Source of the DNA: an uncultured Clostridia bacterium
Lineage (GTDB): Bacteria; Bacillota; Clostridia; Lachnospirales; CAG-274
Length of the DNA stretch: 64,000 bases
Assembly (NCBI GenBank): GCA_947630475.1
Contig: CANRHR010000009.1
Coordinates: 1 to 64,000, forward strand
Reading direction: 5' to 3'
Shown here: one piece after another, positions 34,635 through 43,827 of the stretch
Layout of the letters: each line of letters starts with the position of its first letter
How positions within the stretch are numbered: the first letter of the stretch is position 1
Translations under genes and position numbers: made by a program
The notes under the pieces: generated by a model
Databases searched by the model: none
Told to the model about the DNA's origin: nothing
Seen by the model: only the letters and a program-made list of their open reading frames with translations

Positions 34635-35441
34635 TTATTTTTTTATAAATCCTATTATATCAAGCCAATTTAAAAATAAGCTTCTCCACTGCCGGGCGCC
34701 ATTAATATTTTCAGCCATACCCAAACCATGTCTTCCTTGGGGGAATATATGAAGTTCAAATGGGATATTTTTTTCTTTAAGCGACTCTGCCATCTCAAGG
34801 CTGTTTATAACAGAAACGCTTTTATCCTCAAATGTATGCCAAATAAATGTAGGCGGCATATCACAGCTTACATTTTTTTCAAGAGAAAGCTTATAGCTTA
34901 AATCAGAATTTCCGTCTAAAAGATTTTCTCCGCTTCCCTTATGCGCATAATCCTCACACAAGCTTACAACAGGATAACAAAGACAAAGCATATCAGGCCT
35001 TGCGCTTATATTATCTGTTTCATCACAGTAATATTCAAATTCATTATAATGCTGTGCAACGCAGCCTGCAAGATGCGCTCCTGCCGAAAAACCCATAATT
35101 CCTATTTTATCATCAAAAATACCGAATTTTTCGGCATTTTTCCTTACATAGCGCACTGCCCTTTTTGCATCGCTAAGCCCTGCCGGATGTTTGTATGGAT
35201 ATACTCTGTAATTTACAACAAATGCGTTTATTGAACAGCTATTAAGCCATAAAGCTACATTTTTGCCCTCATGCACAGCCCTGTGATTATAACCCCCGCC
35301 CGGGCAAATCACAACAGCACTATGCTTTTTTCCGTCTTTAATTGTATAAGCATCTATCGAGGCTGTGTTTTCGTTATATTCGTTTTGAAATTTTTCATTA
35401 TAAAAAGGTATTTCATTTTCCCAAAGCCTAATATTTTCCAT
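34635..35441 (-). CDS. alpha/beta hydrolase, probable acetyl-esterase
   Basis: 268 residues, alpha/beta-hydrolase of the acetyl-xylan-esterase/BD-FAE type. Oxyanion motif CPGGGYNHRA, nucleophile Ser in GFSAGAHL, Asp region TFEDKSV and His in GRHGLGM form a full triad. No signal peptide, so it acts in the cytosol, probably removing acetyl groups from imported sugars (inference). Confidence 0.85.
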   Translation of the reverse strand: MENIRLWENEIPFYNEKFQNEYNENTASIDAYTIKDGKKHSAVVICPGGGYNHRAVHEGKNVALWLNSCSINAFVVNYRVYPYKHPAGLSDAKRAVRYVRKNAEKFGIFDDKIGIMGFSAGAHLAGCVAQHYNEFEYYCDETDNISARPDMLCLCYPVVSLCEDYAHKGSGENLLDGNSDLSYKLSLEKNVSCDMPPTFIWHTFEDKSVSVINSLEMAESLKEKNIPFELHIFPQGRHGLGMAENINGARQWRSLFLNWLDIIGFIKK

Positions 35442-35456
35442 AATACGCCCTCCAAA

Positions 35457-36329
35457 TTAAAGCGTAAGTATCTCATAACCATTTTCCGTAACCAAAACAG
35501 TATGCTCCCATTGTGCAGAAAGACTGTTATCCCTTGTAACAACAGTCCAATCATCATCCAAAACCTTACAGCTAAAGCTTCCTTCGTTAATCATAGGCTC
35601 AACCGTAAAAACCATTCCCGGAACCATAATCATTGTCTTTGCCTTTGTTCTGAAATGCTCAACCGTAGGCTCCGAATGGAAATCAAGCCCAACTCCATGG
35701 CCGCAAAGCGCCCTTACAACACCGTATCCATATTCATCGGCAATATCATTTATAACATTTCCTATGTTGCCAACAGGCTCATAAGGCTTAATAGCTTTAA
35801 TTCCCTCTTCCATACACTCTTTGGTTACTTTTACAAGCTTTTTTGCGTTTTCACTTACATCTCCTATCATATACATTCGGCTCATATCCGAATAATATCC
35901 GTTCAAAATTGTTGTGATATCAACATTTATTATATCTCCGTTTTTTAAAATATCTTTATCAGATGGAATACCATGACATATAACATTGTTAATCGATGTA
36001 CAGCAGCTTTTCGGAAATCCATTATAATTAAGGGTTGCCGGAATTGCGCCTGCCTCTGCCGTAAGCCTGTCAACAAGCTCATTTATCTGCTCTGTCGAAA
36101 TGCCCTCTTTTATAAATCCATCCAATTCGTCCATAATTTTTATCGAAACAGCAGCACTTTTTCTTATTCCGTCAATTTGTTCTGCGTTTAATATAAGGCT
36201 TTTATCAGGAATTTTATAACCCTGTTTTTTTAAAGGCAGCAAAATTTCTTCATCTATTCTTTCGTGACACTGCTTATATTTTCTTCCGCTTCCACACCAG
36301 CATTTATCATTTCTTCCCAATTTAAACAT
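35457..36329 (-). CDS. map: methionine aminopeptidase with N-terminal SEC-C zinc motif
   Basis: 290 residues. SEC-C motif at residues about 5-22 (NDKCWCGSGRKYKQC), then a type I MetAP domain with metal ligands in NVDITTILNGYYSDMSRMY, GHGVGLDFHSEP and TVEPMINEG. Removes the N-terminal Met of nascent proteins; the SEC-C motif is thought to help ribosome or partner binding. It overlaps the DUF2161 gene by 8 bp. It appears apart from the ribosomal operon where many bacteria keep map, so a second copy elsewhere is possible. Confidence 0.93.
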   Translation of the reverse strand: MFKLGRNDKCWCGSGRKYKQCHERIDEEILLPLKKQGYKIPDKSLILNAEQIDGIRKSAAVSIKIMDELDGFIKEGISTEQINELVDRLTAEAGAIPATLNYNGFPKSCCTSINNVICHGIPSDKDILKNGDIINVDITTILNGYYSDMSRMYMIGDVSENAKKLVKVTKECMEEGIKAIKPYEPVGNIGNVINDIADEYGYGVVRALCGHGVGLDFHSEPTVEHFRTKAKTMIMVPGMVFTVEPMINEGSFSCKVLDDDWTVVTRDNSLSAQWEHTVLVTENGYEILTL

Positions 36330-37032
36330 CTTTATTTCTTACCTCTTTTCTGTAAAATTCAACCAATTCACTTAAATCTTTATCCTCCAAGGCATTTAAG
36401 CCGTCTTTGCTTAATATATAAATCCCCCTTCCCGCTTTATCAAACCAGCCGTAAAAATTTGTACGAAGAATAGATTCCGGCTTTTGAGCCGATGAAAGCT
36501 CCCTTGCCATTTTGGTTGTAAGCTCTCCGAATTTTTCTGCAAGGCAGGCAATTTCAACCGAACTTTCTCTGTATGCCGTTATAATTTTTTTGCTGCTTTT
36601 TGCTCCTCCCAGATTAAAGTCCGTTTTTCGGCTGTTAAACTCTTTTAATATTATTTTTCTTTTATTGTTATTTTTCACTTTACCGCTTTCAGGCTCAAGG
36701 ACAACGTCCACAGGCTTAAATTTGCTTTCAACCCCTACCGTAATAAGGCCCACCTTTATTTCTTTCAAAAGTTTAAGCATCATTTTAACGTTTTTTTCCT
36801 TAAAACTTTTAGGCCTCGGAATGACCGCATAAACATAAGGCGTAAGTGATTTTCTTTCCAAAACCTGATATACAAGCTTAAGATTAAAGCTTTTTTTAAG
36901 CTCTGCTATCAAAAGGACATCAGCCTTAACCGCCGCCAAATCACAGCCTTTAACCTCAGCCTTAACCTCAAAGCCGTTTTTTTCAAAAAATTCCTTTATG
37001 GGAATATAAAGCTCGGTTTCCGCCTTAATCAT
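36322..37032 (-). CDS. DUF2161 protein with PD-(D/E)XK nuclease-like core
   Basis: 236 residues. N-terminal 130 residues show the nuclease pattern E-x(n)-D-x(n)-E-x-K (KGCDLAAVKADVLLIAELK). The C-terminal part (about 165-225) looks like a winged helix (LAEKFGELTTKMAREL, RTNFYGWFDKAGRGIYILS). DUF2161 members are predicted nucleases or phosphodiesterases; none of the activity is shown here. Overlaps both neighbours (map and pepP) by 8 bp, so it is translated together with two peptidases. Confidence 0.8.
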   Translation of the reverse strand: MIKAETELYIPIKEFFEKNGFEVKAEVKGCDLAAVKADVLLIAELKKSFNLKLVYQVLERKSLTPYVYAVIPRPKSFKEKNVKMMLKLLKEIKVGLITVGVESKFKPVDVVLEPESGKVKNNNKRKIILKEFNSRKTDFNLGGAKSSKKIITAYRESSVEIACLAEKFGELTTKMARELSSAQKPESILRTNFYGWFDKAGRGIYILSKDGLNALEDKDLSELVEFYRKEVRNKDV

Positions 37033-38275
37033 CGGCTCTGTTCTCCCTCATAAAATTTTCTATATCTTCAACAGATTTAATCATATTTTCTGATAAAACC
37101 TCACAGCCATATTCGGTTACAACTACATCATCTTCAATTCTTATGCCTATTTCCTCTTCTTCTATATAAAGCCCCGGTTCAACCGTAAGCACCATACCCT
37201 CTTTAAGCACTCCCTCGTTGTGCCTTCCTACATCGTGCGTTTCAAGCCCTAAAAAATGACTTACTCCATGGTAATAATATTTTAAAATTTCATCATCATT
37301 TTCAATAAGGCCTATTTGCTTAAGCTCTTTTATATAAAATTTCTTAAGGCTTTCATTAAGACTTTTAAACTCAATACCCGGCTTAATAATGCTTATTATC
37401 ATTTCCTGAGCCCTTAAAACTATGTTATAAATCTGCTTTTGTCTTTCAGTAAATCGTCCGTTTACAGGAAACGTCCTTGTTATATCACCGCTGTAATATC
37501 CGTAAGATGCACCCACATCAAACAGTATAAGGTCATTTTCTTTTGTCTTTGCGCTGTTTTCGCTGTAATGAAGAACAACGGCATTTTTGCCCGAAGCGGC
37601 TATACTTGTAAACGCCTTATCCCTAACTGCATTTTTTTTAAGAACATAATCAAAATAAGCCTCTATTTCATATTCATACATTCCTGCTTTTGAATGTTTC
37701 ATCATCTCATATATACCTTCGCAGGTTATATCTATAGCCTTTTTTATATTTTTAATTTCCTGTTCATCTTTTATTGTTCTAAACTCCGATAAAACAGTAT
37801 AAATATTTTTAATTTTAATATACGGATAATTTTTTATTATATTTTGAGCCATATCAAAATCAGGCGAAGAAGCTTTAAAATATCGATTTTCAAGATTAAG
37901 ATAAATATTTTCAATTTTTTTATTGAAAATGATCGATGAGATTTCTTCTTCAAATTCATCTAAATATTTTATATTTTCAATATTTGTTTTTTCTCTGCAT
38001 TCTTCTTTTTTTATGACAGGTCCAACCCATTTGGCCTTTATTTCATCAAAACGCTCGATAAACAAAATTTCTTCTTTGTCTTCTTCGTTTTTTATCATAA
38101 CCAATATAAGCCGTTGATTATCAAGCCCGCTGAGATAATAAAAATTTCTTTCCGGAGAAAAGGGATAAAACTCATCTCCCCTTTTAACAGGCGCTTCGCC
38201 TGCAAAAAAAACGGCTATACTGTTATCGTCAATTTTATCAAACAGGCTCTTTCTTCGCTTAAAAAAAATATTCAT
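37025..38275 (-). CDS. pepP: Xaa-Pro aminopeptidase (M24B)
   Basis: 416 residues from ATG 38275 (GGAGG upstream). N-terminal AMP_N domain (about 1-130) and pita-bread M24 domain with ligands in LILFDVGASYGYYSGDITRTFP, HGVSHFLGLETHDVG, TVEPGLY and IRIEDDVVV. Releases N-terminal residues before Pro, or acts on related dipeptides. First gene of pepP-DUF2161-map. Confidence 0.93.
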   Translation of the reverse strand: MNIFFKRRKSLFDKIDDNSIAVFFAGEAPVKRGDEFYPFSPERNFYYLSGLDNQRLILVMIKNEEDKEEILFIERFDEIKAKWVGPVIKKEECREKTNIENIKYLDEFEEEISSIIFNKKIENIYLNLENRYFKASSPDFDMAQNIIKNYPYIKIKNIYTVLSEFRTIKDEQEIKNIKKAIDITCEGIYEMMKHSKAGMYEYEIEAYFDYVLKKNAVRDKAFTSIAASGKNAVVLHYSENSAKTKENDLILFDVGASYGYYSGDITRTFPVNGRFTERQKQIYNIVLRAQEMIISIIKPGIEFKSLNESLKKFYIKELKQIGLIENDDEILKYYYHGVSHFLGLETHDVGRHNEGVLKEGMVLTVEPGLYIEEEEIGIRIEDDVVVTEYGCEVLSENMIKSVEDIENFMRENRADD

Positions 38276-38306
38276 TATTGCCTCCAAGATTATATTATAA
38301 GTCAAA

Positions 38307-38400
38307 GATATTCATTCCGCTCACGCTATATACTCATAACGACGGCTTCTGACGAAGTATCCGCCGCCTAATAAGCGAGGGTCTTACTCAGTCAATGAAA
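38307..38400 (+). repeat. dispersed repeat family A, copy 2
   Basis: GATATTCATTCCGCTCACGCTATATACTCATAACGACGG, then the TTC-TGAC-GAA hairpin, TATCCGCCGCCTAATAAGCGAGGGTCTTACT. Sits between dut and pepP, ending four bases before the dut stop. The second half matches the copy at 62188-62238. Confidence 0.75.
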
Positions 38401-38403
38401 TTA

Positions 38404-38838
38404 TTATATTCCTGTGCTGCCTATACCGCCACGGTCTTTATTGCCTAATATGTCTGTCTGCTCAAAAATAATTTTAGGCTGATGACGCATAATTCTAAAC
38501 TGACATATTCTGTCATTTTTATGAATTACAGTATCTCTCAATGCATATGCGGGAAATTTCCACTCATCGTTATCCCCACAGTAGCTTTCATCGATTATGC
38601 CCATATGATTTGTCTGTATGATACCGAAATTTTTAAACGTAGAGCTTCTTGGAACAATATGCGCCTCATATCCTGAGGGAAGCTGAGCGGCAATACCCAA
38701 AGGTATAAGTTTAAATTCTCCCTTTTTCATTTCTGTATCGGCTGCCGAACGAAGATCTATCCAGTCGGATACGCCATCAATATATTTAAGCTTTTCTATA
38801 TCATCGGTTAAATATTTAATTTTTATTATCTCGTGCAA
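38404..38838 (-). CDS. dut: dUTP diphosphatase
   Basis: 144 residues, TTG start at 38838 with AAGGAG eight bases before it. Trimeric dUTPase motifs: [32 protein letters not shown], and the C-terminal RGGIGSTGI arm. Removes dUTP and supplies dUMP. An insertion of a few residues ([12 protein letters not shown]) is a variant seen in Clostridia. Lone gene between two gaps. Confidence 0.93.
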   Translation of the reverse strand: MHEIIKIKYLTDDIEKLKYIDGVSDWIDLRSAADTEMKKGEFKLIPLGIAAQLPSGYEAHIVPRSSTFKNFGIIQTNHMGIIDESYCGDNDEWKFPAYALRDTVIHKNDRICQFRIMRHQPKIIFEQTDILGNKDRGGIGSTGI

Positions 38839-38927
38839 AGCTTACTCTCCTTTCAAATACAGCAATCAAAGAGTTAATGATATTTCTGAATATTCATAAC
38901 TAGCTGTTTCTTAAAAAACTGTTATTA

Positions 38928-38964
38928 AAAATAACCCCCATTTTTAAATTAAATGGGAGTTATT
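38928..38964 (-). terminator. pnp terminator
   Basis: Arms AATAACCCCCATTT (38930-38943) and AAATGGGAGTTATT (38951-38964), one mismatch, with T-run on the minus strand, about 20 bp after the pnp stop. Confidence 0.8.
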
Positions 38965-38984
38965 AATAAGATTGGTTTTATTTT

Positions 38985-41090
38985 TTATAAAGCATCTTTT
39001 CTGGAAAGGTTAATTCTTCCCTGCTCATCTATTCCTGTAACCTTAACAAAAACCTCATCTCCGGGCTTAACAACATCCTCAACTTTGTTAACTCTTTCTT
39101 TTGCAAGCTTGGATATATGCACAAGACCTTCCTTTTCGGGAGCAATTTCAACAAAAGCGCCAAAATTCATAATTCTTGTAACCTTGCCTTGATATATCCT
39201 GCCTACCTCGGGGTCATTTGCTATAGCCTCAATCATAACGACTGCCCTGTCGATTTTGCTTTGATCTCCGGATAAGACAAATATTCTTCCGCCATCTTCG
39301 GTATCTATTTTATCAACTCCCGATTCATCAAGTATTCTGTTTATGGTTTTTCCTCTTGAACCTATAACCTCAGACATTTTATCGGGATTAATCTGAACAA
39401 AAGCAATTTTAGGCGCATATTTTGACAGATTTTCTCTGCTGGCAGGGATTACCTTAAGCATAACTTCATCAAGTATATAATTTCTTGCAATATGAGTATT
39501 TGCAAGAGCCTGTTTTATAATTTCCGGAGTAAGACCGTCAATTTTAATATCCATCTGAATTGCCGTAATTCCTTCATGAGTACCGGCAACCTTAAAATCC
39601 ATATCTCCAAAAAAGTCCTCAAGGCCCTGAATATCGGTTAAAAGTACAAAATCATCATCCGTCTGGCCTGTAACAAGACCAACCGATATACCCGCAACAG
39701 GGCGTTTGATTGGCACACCGGCTGCCATAAGTGATAACGTTGAGCCGCATACGCTTGCCTGAGATGTAGATCCATTGGAGCTTAACACCTCCGAAACGAG
39801 CCTAATTGCATAAGGGAATTCTTCCTCACTAGGTATAACCGGAACAAGCGCCCTTTCAGCCAAAGCGCCATGACCTATTTCTCGTCTTCCCGGTCCTCTG
39901 GAGGGCTTTGTTTCTCCCACAGAATAGCTTGGAAAATTATAATGATGGATATATCTTTTTATAACCTCTGATTCATCAAGCCCGTCAAGCCTTTGCACAT
40001 CAGCCATAGAACCTAATGTAGTAACGGTAAGCACCTGAGTTTGTCCTCTTTTAAACAATGCTGAGCCATGGGTTCTTGGAAGAATATCTACCTCTGCGCT
40101 TAACGGTCTTATCTGATCAAGTCTTCTGCCATCAGGGCGCTTATGATCTTTAAGGATCATTCTTCTTACAGTTTCTTTTTCGTATTTATAAATAGCTTCT
40201 CCGATGGCTGATACATAAGCCTCTTCATCTTCACCGCAAAAATCAGCCATAAGCTTTCCTATAACTTCTTCTGTAAGGGCTGACATTTTTTCATCTCTAA
40301 CCTGCTTCATATCGGTAAATACAGCTTCTTCCATTTTTTCGGCAGGTATAGCTTCTTTTATTGCATTATATAAAGATTCTTCAACTTTATGCTCTTCATA
40401 AGAATGTTTTGGCTTTCCGACCTCAGAAACTATATTTTCGATAAACTCGGCAATCTTAACATTTTGGCTGTGGCCGAACATAATAGCCTCATACATTGTT
40501 TCATCGCTTACCTCTTCCGCCCCTGCCTCAATCATCATAACCTTATTTTTCGTTGAAGCAACAGTAAGCGAAAGCTTGCTTTTTTCCCTTTGAGAAGCTG
40601 TCGGATTTATAATAAATTCACCATCGACAAGACCCACGCTGACTGCTCCGGTTGGTCCGTTAAAAGGAATATCGGATATTGAAATGGCGATTGAAGAGCC
40701 GATCATTGCCGCAATCTCCGGGCTGCAGTCCTGATCAACAGACAAAACCGTAGCCACAAGACCTACGTCATTTCTGTAATCTTTCGGAAACAAAGGTCTT
40801 ATAGGTCTGTCTATAAGTCTTGAGGTAAGTATTGCTTTTTCGGTAGGCTTTCCCTCTCTTTTAACAAAGCCTCCCGGTATTTTGCCCACAGAATATAATT
40901 TTTCCTCATAATCTATGCTTAGAGGGAAAAAATCGATTCCTGCCCTTGGCTTTTCGGATGCGGTAACGGCAACAAGCACCACTGTTTCGCCATAGCGTAT
41001 AATAGCGGCGCCGTTTGCAAGCTCTGCAACACGACCGATTTCAACAGATAATTCACGACCTGCAAGATCCATAGAATATGTTTTATACAT
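38985..41090 (-). CDS. pnp: polynucleotide phosphorylase
   Basis: 701 residues from ATG 41090 (AAAGGTG six bases upstream). Two RNase PH domains (DFFPLSIDYEEKLYSVGKIPGGF; RRLDQIRPLSAEVDILPRTHGSALF), KH domain (PDKMSEVIGSRGKTINRI) and S1 domain (GKVTRIMNFGAFVEI). Degrades RNA 3' to 5' with phosphate. Last gene of the rimP-pnp block. Confidence 0.97.
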   Translation of the reverse strand: MYKTYSMDLAGRELSVEIGRVAELANGAAIIRYGETVVLVAVTASEKPRAGIDFFPLSIDYEEKLYSVGKIPGGFVKREGKPTEKAILTSRLIDRPIRPLFPKDYRNDVGLVATVLSVDQDCSPEIAAMIGSSIAISISDIPFNGPTGAVSVGLVDGEFIINPTASQREKSKLSLTVASTKNKVMMIEAGAEEVSDETMYEAIMFGHSQNVKIAEFIENIVSEVGKPKHSYEEHKVEESLYNAIKEAIPAEKMEEAVFTDMKQVRDEKMSALTEEVIGKLMADFCGEDEEAYVSAIGEAIYKYEKETVRRMILKDHKRPDGRRLDQIRPLSAEVDILPRTHGSALFKRGQTQVLTVTTLGSMADVQRLDGLDESEVIKRYIHHYNFPSYSVGETKPSRGPGRREIGHGALAERALVPVIPSEEEFPYAIRLVSEVLSSNGSTSQASVCGSTLSLMAAGVPIKRPVAGISVGLVTGQTDDDFVLLTDIQGLEDFFGDMDFKVAGTHEGITAIQMDIKIDGLTPEIIKQALANTHIARNYILDEVMLKVIPASRENLSKYAPKIAFVQINPDKMSEVIGSRGKTINRILDESGVDKIDTEDGGRIFVLSGDQSKIDRAVVMIEAIANDPEVGRIYQGKVTRIMNFGAFVEIAPEKEGLVHISKLAKERVNKVEDVVKPGDEVFVKVTGIDEQGRINLSRKDAL

Positions 41091-41180
41091 AATTTTCACC
41101 TTTCAAATTTTAACTTTATATTTTGACACCGCTTATCTGTTAAGTCAAGTTTAAATTCAACTGCCTGCGCTGATTGTCAA

Positions 41181-41270
41181 TTTCGTACTTTGCTTATGCT
41201 GTGTACTTATGGCCAACCAAACTGCACGCCTGCCTTTTAAGAGCGGCATAGTTTTTATCAGTGGTCAGAT
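41181..41270 (+). repeat. dispersed repeat family A, degenerate copy 3
   Basis: Contains CGTACTTTGCTTATGCTGTGTACTTATGGCCAACC, matching the family's left module, with a weak outer partner around GTGGTCAG. Fills most of the rpsO-pnp gap. Confidence 0.5.
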
Positions 41271-41316
41271 CAGCGTACGCAGAAGCTTTCAAACCGAATC
41301 TTAACAGTAAAACATA

Positions 41317-41359
41317 TAAAAATAATGAGCGGAATAATCCGCCCATTTTCGGCATTATT
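41317..41359 (-). terminator. rpsO terminator
   Basis: Outer arms AATAATG and CATTATT, inner GCGGA/TCCGC, followed on the minus strand by TTTT. It overlaps the rpsO stop codon. Confidence 0.7.
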
Positions 41360-41615
41360 ACTTTCTTAAGCCTAAAGCTGCAATAAGCTCACGATATTTA
41401 ACAATATCCTTGGTTTTGATATAATTTAAAAGACCTTTGCGGCGACCTACCATTTTAAGCAGACCTCTTCTTGAATGATGATCTTTTTTATGCTGCTTTA
41501 AATGCTCTGTAAGATGATTGATTCTCTCTGTAAGCAAAGCCACCTGAACTTCAGGAGAGCCTGTATCTTCAGGGCTTCTGCCGAATTGTGCGATAATTTC
41601 TTTTTTTTCTTTCAT
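41358..41615 (-). CDS. rpsO: 30S ribosomal protein S15
   Basis: 85 residues, all four helices of S15 ([46 protein letters not shown]). Binds 16S rRNA early in 30S assembly. Between ribF and pnp as in most Firmicutes; RBS CGGAGGA. Confidence 0.97.
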   Translation of the reverse strand: MKEKKEIIAQFGRSPEDTGSPEVQVALLTERINHLTEHLKQHKKDHHSRRGLLKMVGRRKGLLNYIKTKDIVKYRELIAALGLRK

Positions 41616-41700
41616 TTTAAAATCCTCCGAATAATAATATTAATACGCCCCAAGCGCTAAGAAACGGTTGGAGATACCAATTTCCGAGAACGCCGGATTA
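41616..41700 (-). promoter_or_regulatory. rpsO leader, candidate S15 autoregulatory RNA
   Basis: On the minus strand the leader carries GGCGTTCTCGG and a GCGCTTGGGGCG stretch just before the ribosome binding site and can fold into short hairpins. S15 commonly represses its own mRNA through such leaders. I cannot match it to a specific described class. Confidence 0.3.
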
Positions 41701-41827
41701 CATACATTTTTATTTTACCATACAATATTATAAATTACAATACTTATGTTCTAATTTTTACAAAAATCATCAATCTAAAACTTGCTGTAATTTTTATTGA
41801 TAACAATACGCAAATTTTTTAAAAAGC

Positions 41828-42745
41828 TTAATTGCTTAATAGGTTAAAAACTGTATTTTTATCTTTAGCTATCTGCTCTTTAAGCTCATTTATATTATTA
41901 AACTTTTTTTCGCCCCTTATCCATTCATAAAACAAAACTCTTATTTCTTCACCATAAATATCTTTATCAAAATCGAATAAATAAGTTTCGACTGTTCTGC
42001 GAGTTCCGTTTACGGTAGGATTTTTGCCTATATTGGTGATACTTTTAAATGTTTTGCCGTTATAGATTGTCTTTGTAGCATAAACTCCGTCCTCCGGCAA
42101 AAGTTTTTGTTCGTCACATACAATATTTGCTGTAGGAAATCCTATAGTTTTTCCTATTTTTCTGCCATGGCAAACCTCACCCATAACAAAATACTCCTTG
42201 TCAAGCAACTGATTTGCCTGTTTAAAATCCTTATTTTTAATACACTGTCTTATTCTGGTGCTGCTTACCCTTTCGCCCTGAGATTTAACGGCTGAAATTT
42301 TAACAGTTTCAAAGCCAAGCTTTTCACCGTATCGCCTAAGCATATCAAAATCACCCTGCCTGTTTTTTCCAAAGCAGTAATCTTCTCCCACAACCAATAC
42401 CTTAAGTTTAGTTTGTTCATAAAGCATTCTTATAAAAGAATCGGCATCAAGCTGAGAAAATTCTTTTGTAAAAGGGTATTGTATCAGCACATCTATTTCA
42501 TGCTGATTTAAAATAAACTTTTTTTCTTCCTGAGTAAAAATAGTATAAAATTTATTTTCAGCTCTTACAACAGAAACGGGATGAGGATAAAAAGAAAAAA
42601 CAACACTTTCAAGATTTTGCTCAAAAGCATATTTTTTAACCGTTTCTATAAGCTTTAAATGTCCTTGGTGAATACCGTCAAAATTGCCTAGGGTTACGGC
42701 ACAGGGACAATTCTGCTTAATATTTTCATCAATAATCGTTTTCAT
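41828..42745 (-). CDS. ribF: bifunctional riboflavin kinase / FAD synthetase
   Basis: 305 residues. N-terminal FAD synthetase with nucleotide-binding GNFDGIHQGHLKLI and SSTRIRQCI; C-terminal riboflavin kinase with GRKIGKTIGFPTANI and the NPTVNGTRRTVETYL segment. Makes FMN and FAD. In the usual truB-ribF-rpsO order. Confidence 0.96.
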   Translation of the reverse strand: MKTIIDENIKQNCPCAVTLGNFDGIHQGHLKLIETVKKYAFEQNLESVVFSFYPHPVSVVRAENKFYTIFTQEEKKFILNQHEIDVLIQYPFTKEFSQLDADSFIRMLYEQTKLKVLVVGEDYCFGKNRQGDFDMLRRYGEKLGFETVKISAVKSQGERVSSTRIRQCIKNKDFKQANQLLDKEYFVMGEVCHGRKIGKTIGFPTANIVCDEQKLLPEDGVYATKTIYNGKTFKSITNIGKNPTVNGTRRTVETYLFDFDKDIYGEEIRVLFYEWIRGEKKFNNINELKEQIAKDKNTVFNLLSN

Positions 42746-42840
42746 TTTTTTCTCCTATTATAATCAACGCAAATCAACTATTAGCCGCAAAAACTGCCTG
42801 CCCTTTTGGGATTATAAAGCTAATTATTGTGGAGCAAAAA

Positions 42841-42932
42841 ATACTTGCGCTCCGCTTACGCTGTGTGATCTTAACCAACGGCTTTTTGATAAGCCCTGCG
42901 CATATATATGCGAGTTTTCCTTAGTTGATTAA
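42841..42932 (+). repeat. dispersed repeat family A, copy 4
   Basis: ATACTTGCGCTCCGCTTACGCTGTG, outer arm TTAACCAAC, hairpin GGCTT/AAGCC, second hairpin CGCATATATATGCG, outer partner GTTGATTAA. The right end encodes the last codons and stop of truB on the minus strand. Confidence 0.7.
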
Positions 42933-43823
42933 CATAGCAAGAGGCTTAATAAAACCGTCACCGAATCTATATAATCCGATAAGCCTGCTTTTTTCATCAT
43001 AAACAAATAATTTTTCATTTTCCTTAGCGTTTAAGCCGCCTATTATAAAGGCTGTACTTATTTTATTTCCGTTTAACAAATATTTATCGGCTTTTGAGGA
43101 AATTTTTATTTTTTTGATATCGGGAAAAATATTTTCCGGGCTTAAAATAAAATCGTCAAATCTTCCTTCAAGAGCCAATTTTTTTATTTCTTCAAGCCTT
43201 AAGCTTTTTTCGACGGAAAACTGTCCGCTTCTCGTTCTCAAAAGCTCTGACATAAAGCCGCCGCAGCCAAGTTTTTGTCCTATATCACTGCATAAGGTTC
43301 TTATATATGTACCCTTTGAACAAAGCACTCTCATTTTAAGTGAAACAGGGCTTAAAAACTCAATTATTTCAATTTCATATATAACAACAGCTCTTTTTTC
43401 TCTTTGTATCTGAATACCGCTTCGGGCAAGCTCATAAAGTCTTTTTCCGTTTACCCTCACAGCCGAATACATAGGCGGAAGCTGAAAGATCTCCCCTTTA
43501 AAACTCATAACAGCTTCTGTTATCTCATCTTTAGAAAAATCAACATTCTTTTTTGAGATTATTTCGCCGCTTTTATCCTGAGTTGTTGTTTCAATGCCCA
43601 AACATAATTCAGCGATATACTCTTTAACATCACTCATAATATAATCGGCAAGCTTTGTAGCTTTTCCCACACATATCGGCAAAACTCCTTCGGCATCAGG
43701 ATCCAGCGTACCGGTATGTCCTGTTTTGGCTTTATTAAGGGTCTTTCTTACAATATTTACGACATCGTGAGATGTAAATCCCTTTTCTTTGAAAACATTT
43801 ATAACTCCGCAGTATTCTTTCAT
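42921..43823 (-). CDS. truB: tRNA pseudouridine-55 synthase
   Basis: 300 residues. Catalytic Asp in HTGTLDPDAEGVLP, then KEYIAELCLGIETTTQD and KGTYIRTLCSDIGQKLG. Makes psi-55 in tRNA. Its final residues (LIN) and stop lie in a family A repeat. Four bp after nrnA. Confidence 0.96.
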   Translation of the reverse strand: MKEYCGVINVFKEKGFTSHDVVNIVRKTLNKAKTGHTGTLDPDAEGVLPICVGKATKLADYIMSDVKEYIAELCLGIETTTQDKSGEIISKKNVDFSKDEITEAVMSFKGEIFQLPPMYSAVRVNGKRLYELARSGIQIQREKRAVVIYEIEIIEFLSPVSLKMRVLCSKGTYIRTLCSDIGQKLGCGGFMSELLRTRSGQFSVEKSLRLEEIKKLALEGRFDDFILSPENIFPDIKKIKISSKADKYLLNGNKISTAFIIGGLNAKENEKLFVYDEKSRLIGLYRFGDGFIKPLAMLIN

Positions 43824-43827
43824 TTTA

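Noticed and set aside
35271-35948. 225-codon ORF antisense to the esterase and map
   Set aside because: Shadow frame; both minus-strand proteins have complete family motifs.
41200-41300. possible tRNA in the rpsO-pnp gap
   Set aside because: No T-arm consensus or acceptor pairing; the sequence matches repeat family A instead.
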